From: Gallionellaceae bacterium | Lineage (GTDB): Bacteria > Pseudomonadota > Gammaproteobacteria > Burkholderiales > Gallionellaceae | Reading direction: 5' to 3' | NCBI GenBank assembly: GCA_003151655.1 | Contig: PLYB01000153.1 | Location: 1 to 16,611, forward strand | DNA: 16,611 bases | Part shown: piece after piece, positions 14,235 through 16,611 of the stretch | Layout of the letters: the number at the start of each line of letters is the position of its first letter | Numbering within the stretch: the stretch's first letter is position 1 | Program-made: the position numbers and the translations under genes | Notes under the pieces: model-generated | What the model was told of the DNA's origin: nothing | Databases searched by the model: none | The model's input: only the letters and a program-made list of their open reading frames with translations

Positions 14235-16316
14235 TTACATCTTGAATACGGCCACTGCATGGTTTAAATTTTCCGCTTGTTCTTGTAGCGATTCGGCAGC
14301 CGCCGCCGCTTCTTCCACCAGTGCCGCGTTCTGCTGAGTGACTTCGTCCATTTGCGTGATGGACTGGTTTACTTGTTCGATTCCGGAACTTTGTTCCATG
14401 CTCGCCGCACTGATCTCGGACATGATGTCGGTGACGTGCTTAATACCCGACACGATTTCCTCCATGGTTTGTCCAGCCTCGCCTACGAGTACTGCGCCAC
14501 TTTCCACCTTTTCGACCGAGTCGCCGATCAGCGTCTTGATCTCTTTGGCAGCTGCGGCACTGCGTTGTGCCAGAACCCTAACCTCACCCGCCACCACGGC
14601 AAAGCCTCGCCCTTGTTCTCCGGCTCTTGCCGCCTCCACCGCAGCGTTTAACGCCAGGATATTGGTCTGGAAAGCGATGCCGTCTATCACGCTAATAATA
14701 TCTACAATCTTGTGTGAAGATTCATTGATTGAGTTCATGGTACGTACCACTTGGCTCACTACATCTCCTCCCTTACCCGCTACGGTGGCAGCAACGATAG
14801 CCAGTTGATTTGCTTGTTTGGCATTGTCGGCATTCTGCTTCACCGTCGAGGTCAGATGCACCATGCGCGATGCGGTCTGTTGTAAGCTTGCAGCCTGTTC
14901 CTCGGTGCGTTGCGACAGATCAAGATTGCCTGCGGCGATCTCCTTTGACGCGGTACTGATCGAATCAATCGCTTCTCTGATTTGGTGTACCAAATCCTGA
15001 AGGTTATGCACGGTAGTGTTGACGGCATCGCTGGTCTGTCCAAACAGCCCCGGGTAGTCGCTGGAAATGGTCTGGGTGAGGTTGGCCTTGGCTAATGCCT
15101 CGGCAACGCGAACCACATCGCGCAAGCCGGTATCTGTCACCTCGGACAGTTGGTTGAGCAACTCGGATAATGTCTTGGCGTAGCCTTGCTTGCCATTCAT
15201 CTCCATCTTGATACTGAAGTCTCCACGATTGGCCGCGGCATCAACGATGCTTTGAATTTCCGCAATGATTCTGGTGAGCGCATCGACGGTATTATTCACA
15301 CCTTGTTTTGTTTCGTCGAAAAGTCCGGGATACTCCCTGGTAATCTTCTGGCTCAGATCGCCTTGAGATAGGGCAGTGGTCACACGCATGATGTCATTCA
15401 AGCCACTGTGAGTGACGTGGGAAAGATTATTGAGCAGTTCCGCAAAGGTCTTGTTATAACCTGCCTTGTCGTCAAGCGTCATTTTGACACTGAAGTCGCC
15501 TTTGTTGGCAGCGGCTTCAACAATAGTCCGGGCTTCGGCGATCATGCTCTGCTGACCTTCCATCATGCGGTTAAACGCGCGCGCTGTCTGGCCAATTTCA
15601 TCATCGCTACGTACTGCAACACGACTGGAGAAATCACCCGTATTACTAATTCCCACTATCGCCGTTCGCATCAGGCCGGCAGGCTCGGACACGAATTTAC
15701 GCAGGATAAATTGAATCAGCGTCCAGAACAATATTTGCATGGTGACGGTGACGACAATCGAAACCCACATGATTTTTGTCAGCGCCGCATTATTGGCAGA
15801 TATATCAAGATCAACAACAGAGGCTCCATTGTGATAGCCTTCCGGCACTTCATGGCACATCAGGCAGTTGGTGCCCCTGAAGTTTTTACTTGCAGTGTAA
15901 GGAATAATTGCGTGCAACACATTGCCACGTTGCTCAAATGATGGGATGCCGTTTTCCAATGCGCGAAGTTCATCTTCACCGGCGGGCTGCTCTTCGGGCA
16001 AGCCCTGACCGTATTGTTTTTGTACCAGCTTGTTGCGAATGATCTTCAGGGATTGAATGTCCTCGCTTGCGCCCATCTTGGTGATGAATAGTTTTCGCTG
16101 GTCTGCATCGGTGATGATGCCGCTTAGCATCAGCATGTTTGCACCATTAATCACGCCGTCGGCAAGAGCCTTAATCTTATCCTCTTCCCCGCGCTGATTG
16201 GCATCACGCTCAATGGTATAAAACGCAACCGCGCATATAACGCTGACCAATAGCAAAAGCAGTTGCACGGATAGCAACACCTTAAGTGCAATGCTTGATT
16301 TGATGAAATTGAGCAT
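14235..16316 (-). CDS. Methyl-accepting chemotaxis protein with periplasmic c-type heme motif and stacked HAMP-like repeats
   Basis: A 693-residue inner-membrane chemoreceptor. TM1 (about 10-35) and TM2 (182-206) bracket a periplasmic domain with a CxxCH heme c motif (C151, C154, H155 in NCLMCHEVPEG), suggesting redox, oxygen, nitric oxide or similar sensing. A HAMP domain (207-258) is followed by two 92-residue repeats (about 262-353 and 354-445; both contain EAAAN/DAAAN, a GDFS(V/I)KM motif and YPGLF), then the signalling coiled coil whose tip includes AFQTNILALNAAVEAARAGE. The C-terminus (AVAVFKM) lacks the NWETF-type pentapeptide for CheR/CheB tethering. ATG at 16316 was chosen over an upstream TTG at 16340 because GGGAGGGG lies upstream and TM1 then starts normally. 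No che genes are nearby. Heme attachment would require the Ccm or Ccs system. Confidence 0.92.
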   Translation of the reverse strand: MLNFIKSSIALKVLLSVQLLLLLVSVICAVAFYTIERDANQRGEEDKIKALADGVINGANMLMLSGIITDADQRKLFITKMGASEDIQSLKIIRNKLVQKQYGQGLPEEQPAGEDELRALENGIPSFEQRGNVLHAIIPYTASKNFRGTNCLMCHEVPEGYHNGASVVDLDISANNAALTKIMWVSIVVTVTMQILFWTLIQFILRKFVSEPAGLMRTAIVGISNTGDFSSRVAVRSDDEIGQTARAFNRMMEGQQSMIAEARTIVEAAANKGDFSVKMTLDDKAGYNKTFAELLNNLSHVTHSGLNDIMRVTTALSQGDLSQKITREYPGLFDETKQGVNNTVDALTRIIAEIQSIVDAAANRGDFSIKMEMNGKQGYAKTLSELLNQLSEVTDTGLRDVVRVAEALAKANLTQTISSDYPGLFGQTSDAVNTTVHNLQDLVHQIREAIDSISTASKEIAAGNLDLSQRTEEQAASLQQTASRMVHLTSTVKQNADNAKQANQLAIVAATVAGKGGDVVSQVVRTMNSINESSHKIVDIISVIDGIAFQTNILALNAAVEAARAGEQGRGFAVVAGEVRVLAQRSAAAAKEIKTLIGDSVEKVESGAVLVGEAGQTMEEIVSGIKHVTDIMSEISAASMEQSSGIEQVNQSITQMDEVTQQNAALVEEAAAAAESLQEQAENLNHAVAVFKM

Positions 16317-16481
16317 TATTGGAGCCCCTCCCAAGAGCAACCAAATTCAAGCTACATAAACCGGACGAGCGCCCTCCAAAGGGGACTCTGCATTCTAATG
16401 CTGCATGATTGCGCTTATGTGACAGAACAAGTCTGCTCAGGGCAAATTTTTACCCAAATAATCCGTTAGAACCGTCATACC
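16317..16481. promoter_or_regulatory. Upstream region of the chemoreceptor gene
   Basis: Non-coding stretch reading toward the chemoreceptor on the minus strand. It contains the GGGAGGGG ribosome site (about 16322-16332) and AT-rich segments that may include a promoter. No confident sigma-70, sigma-28 or sigma-54 motif was found. Confidence 0.35.
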
Positions 16482-16589
16482 GGCGAAGGCCGGTATCCAG
16501 TTATAAATAATATTCCGCAACGCGGACAAAACCATGATGTTGTCCCACTACGTGGGAAATGTTTAATCATCTGGATACCGGCCTTCGCC
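16482..16589. repeat. 108-bp palindromic repeat element (GTCATACCGGC type)
   Basis: Perfect 19-base inverted ends (16482-16500 and 16571-16589, ggcgaaggccggtatccag and its complement) enclose a 70-base core. The left end extends outward to form a hairpin TACCGGC-GAAG-GCCGGTA (16478-16495) preceded by CCGTCA. The core holds two further hairpins, TCCGC-AAC-GCGGA (16514-16526) and TCCCAC-TAC-GTGGGA (16543-16557). The two halves of the core can be aligned in inverted orientation around CATG near 16534, so the whole element is one large imperfect palindrome. Similar CGTCAT-headed repeats are common in proteobacterial genomes. No coding capacity. Confidence 0.75.
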
Positions 16590-16611
16590 CATAAGCGCTA
16601 ACTTAACATTT

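Noticed and set aside
15408..15941. 177-codon plus-strand ORF within the chemoreceptor gene
   Set aside because: It is the antisense shadow of a clear chemoreceptor coding sequence and shows no family motif of its own.

Overview
The window reads as a chromosomal segment of a Gram-negative bacterium, most likely a betaproteobacterium. The clues are the miaB / ybeY / corC gene order, the style of the branched-chain amino acid ABC genes, hybrid kinases with an HDLRQPL-type H-box, and a c-type-heme chemoreceptor. A Gallionella/Sideroxydans/Nitrosomonadales-type organism would fit, but that narrower placement is inference. No tRNA, rRNA, CRISPR array, transposase or phage gene was found.

Layout. 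Positions 1-1937 hold the end of a branched-chain amino acid importer operon (3' part of livM, then livG and livF). A pair of inverted REP-like hairpins lies inside the 3' end of livG. Positions 1944-2661, on the minus strand and convergent with livF, hold a type II toxin-antitoxin pair (mqsR then mqsA). A divergent intergenic region carries operator-like direct repeats. Positions 3035-7040 hold two tandem paralogous cytoplasmic hybrid histidine kinases, the second preceded by a possible 22-codon leader ORF. At 7027-7122 there is a small minus-strand ORF for a 31-residue single-span membrane peptide. Positions 7354-14147 hold miaB, a 1327-residue CBS/PAS/GGDEF/EAL protein, ybeY and corC, closed by a REP-like hairpin that also makes a good intrinsic terminator. 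Positions 14235-16316, on the minus strand, hold a chemoreceptor with a periplasmic CxxCH heme motif and a stack of HAMP-like repeats. The window ends in a 108-bp palindromic repeat of a different family.

How the genes fit together. The housekeeping parts are amino acid import (livMGF), tRNA modification (miaB), rRNA maturation (ybeY) and the CorC accessory protein. Around and inside them sits a dense set of signalling genes: two hybrid kinases, a composite cyclic-di-GMP enzyme and a redox-type chemoreceptor. The large cyclic-di-GMP gene occupies the place where phoH (ybeZ) normally lies between miaB and ybeY, and no lnt follows corC.

The observations most worth following are: the paired kinases, each with a different departure from consensus in its catalytic core; the three GTAG-headed inverted hairpin pairs, one of which has been absorbed into livG as a C-terminal tail; the two short ORFs beside the second kinase; and the replacement of phoH. 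No wholly new defence-type system is evident. The closest candidate for an undescribed unit is the dual-kinase cassette with its short ORFs.
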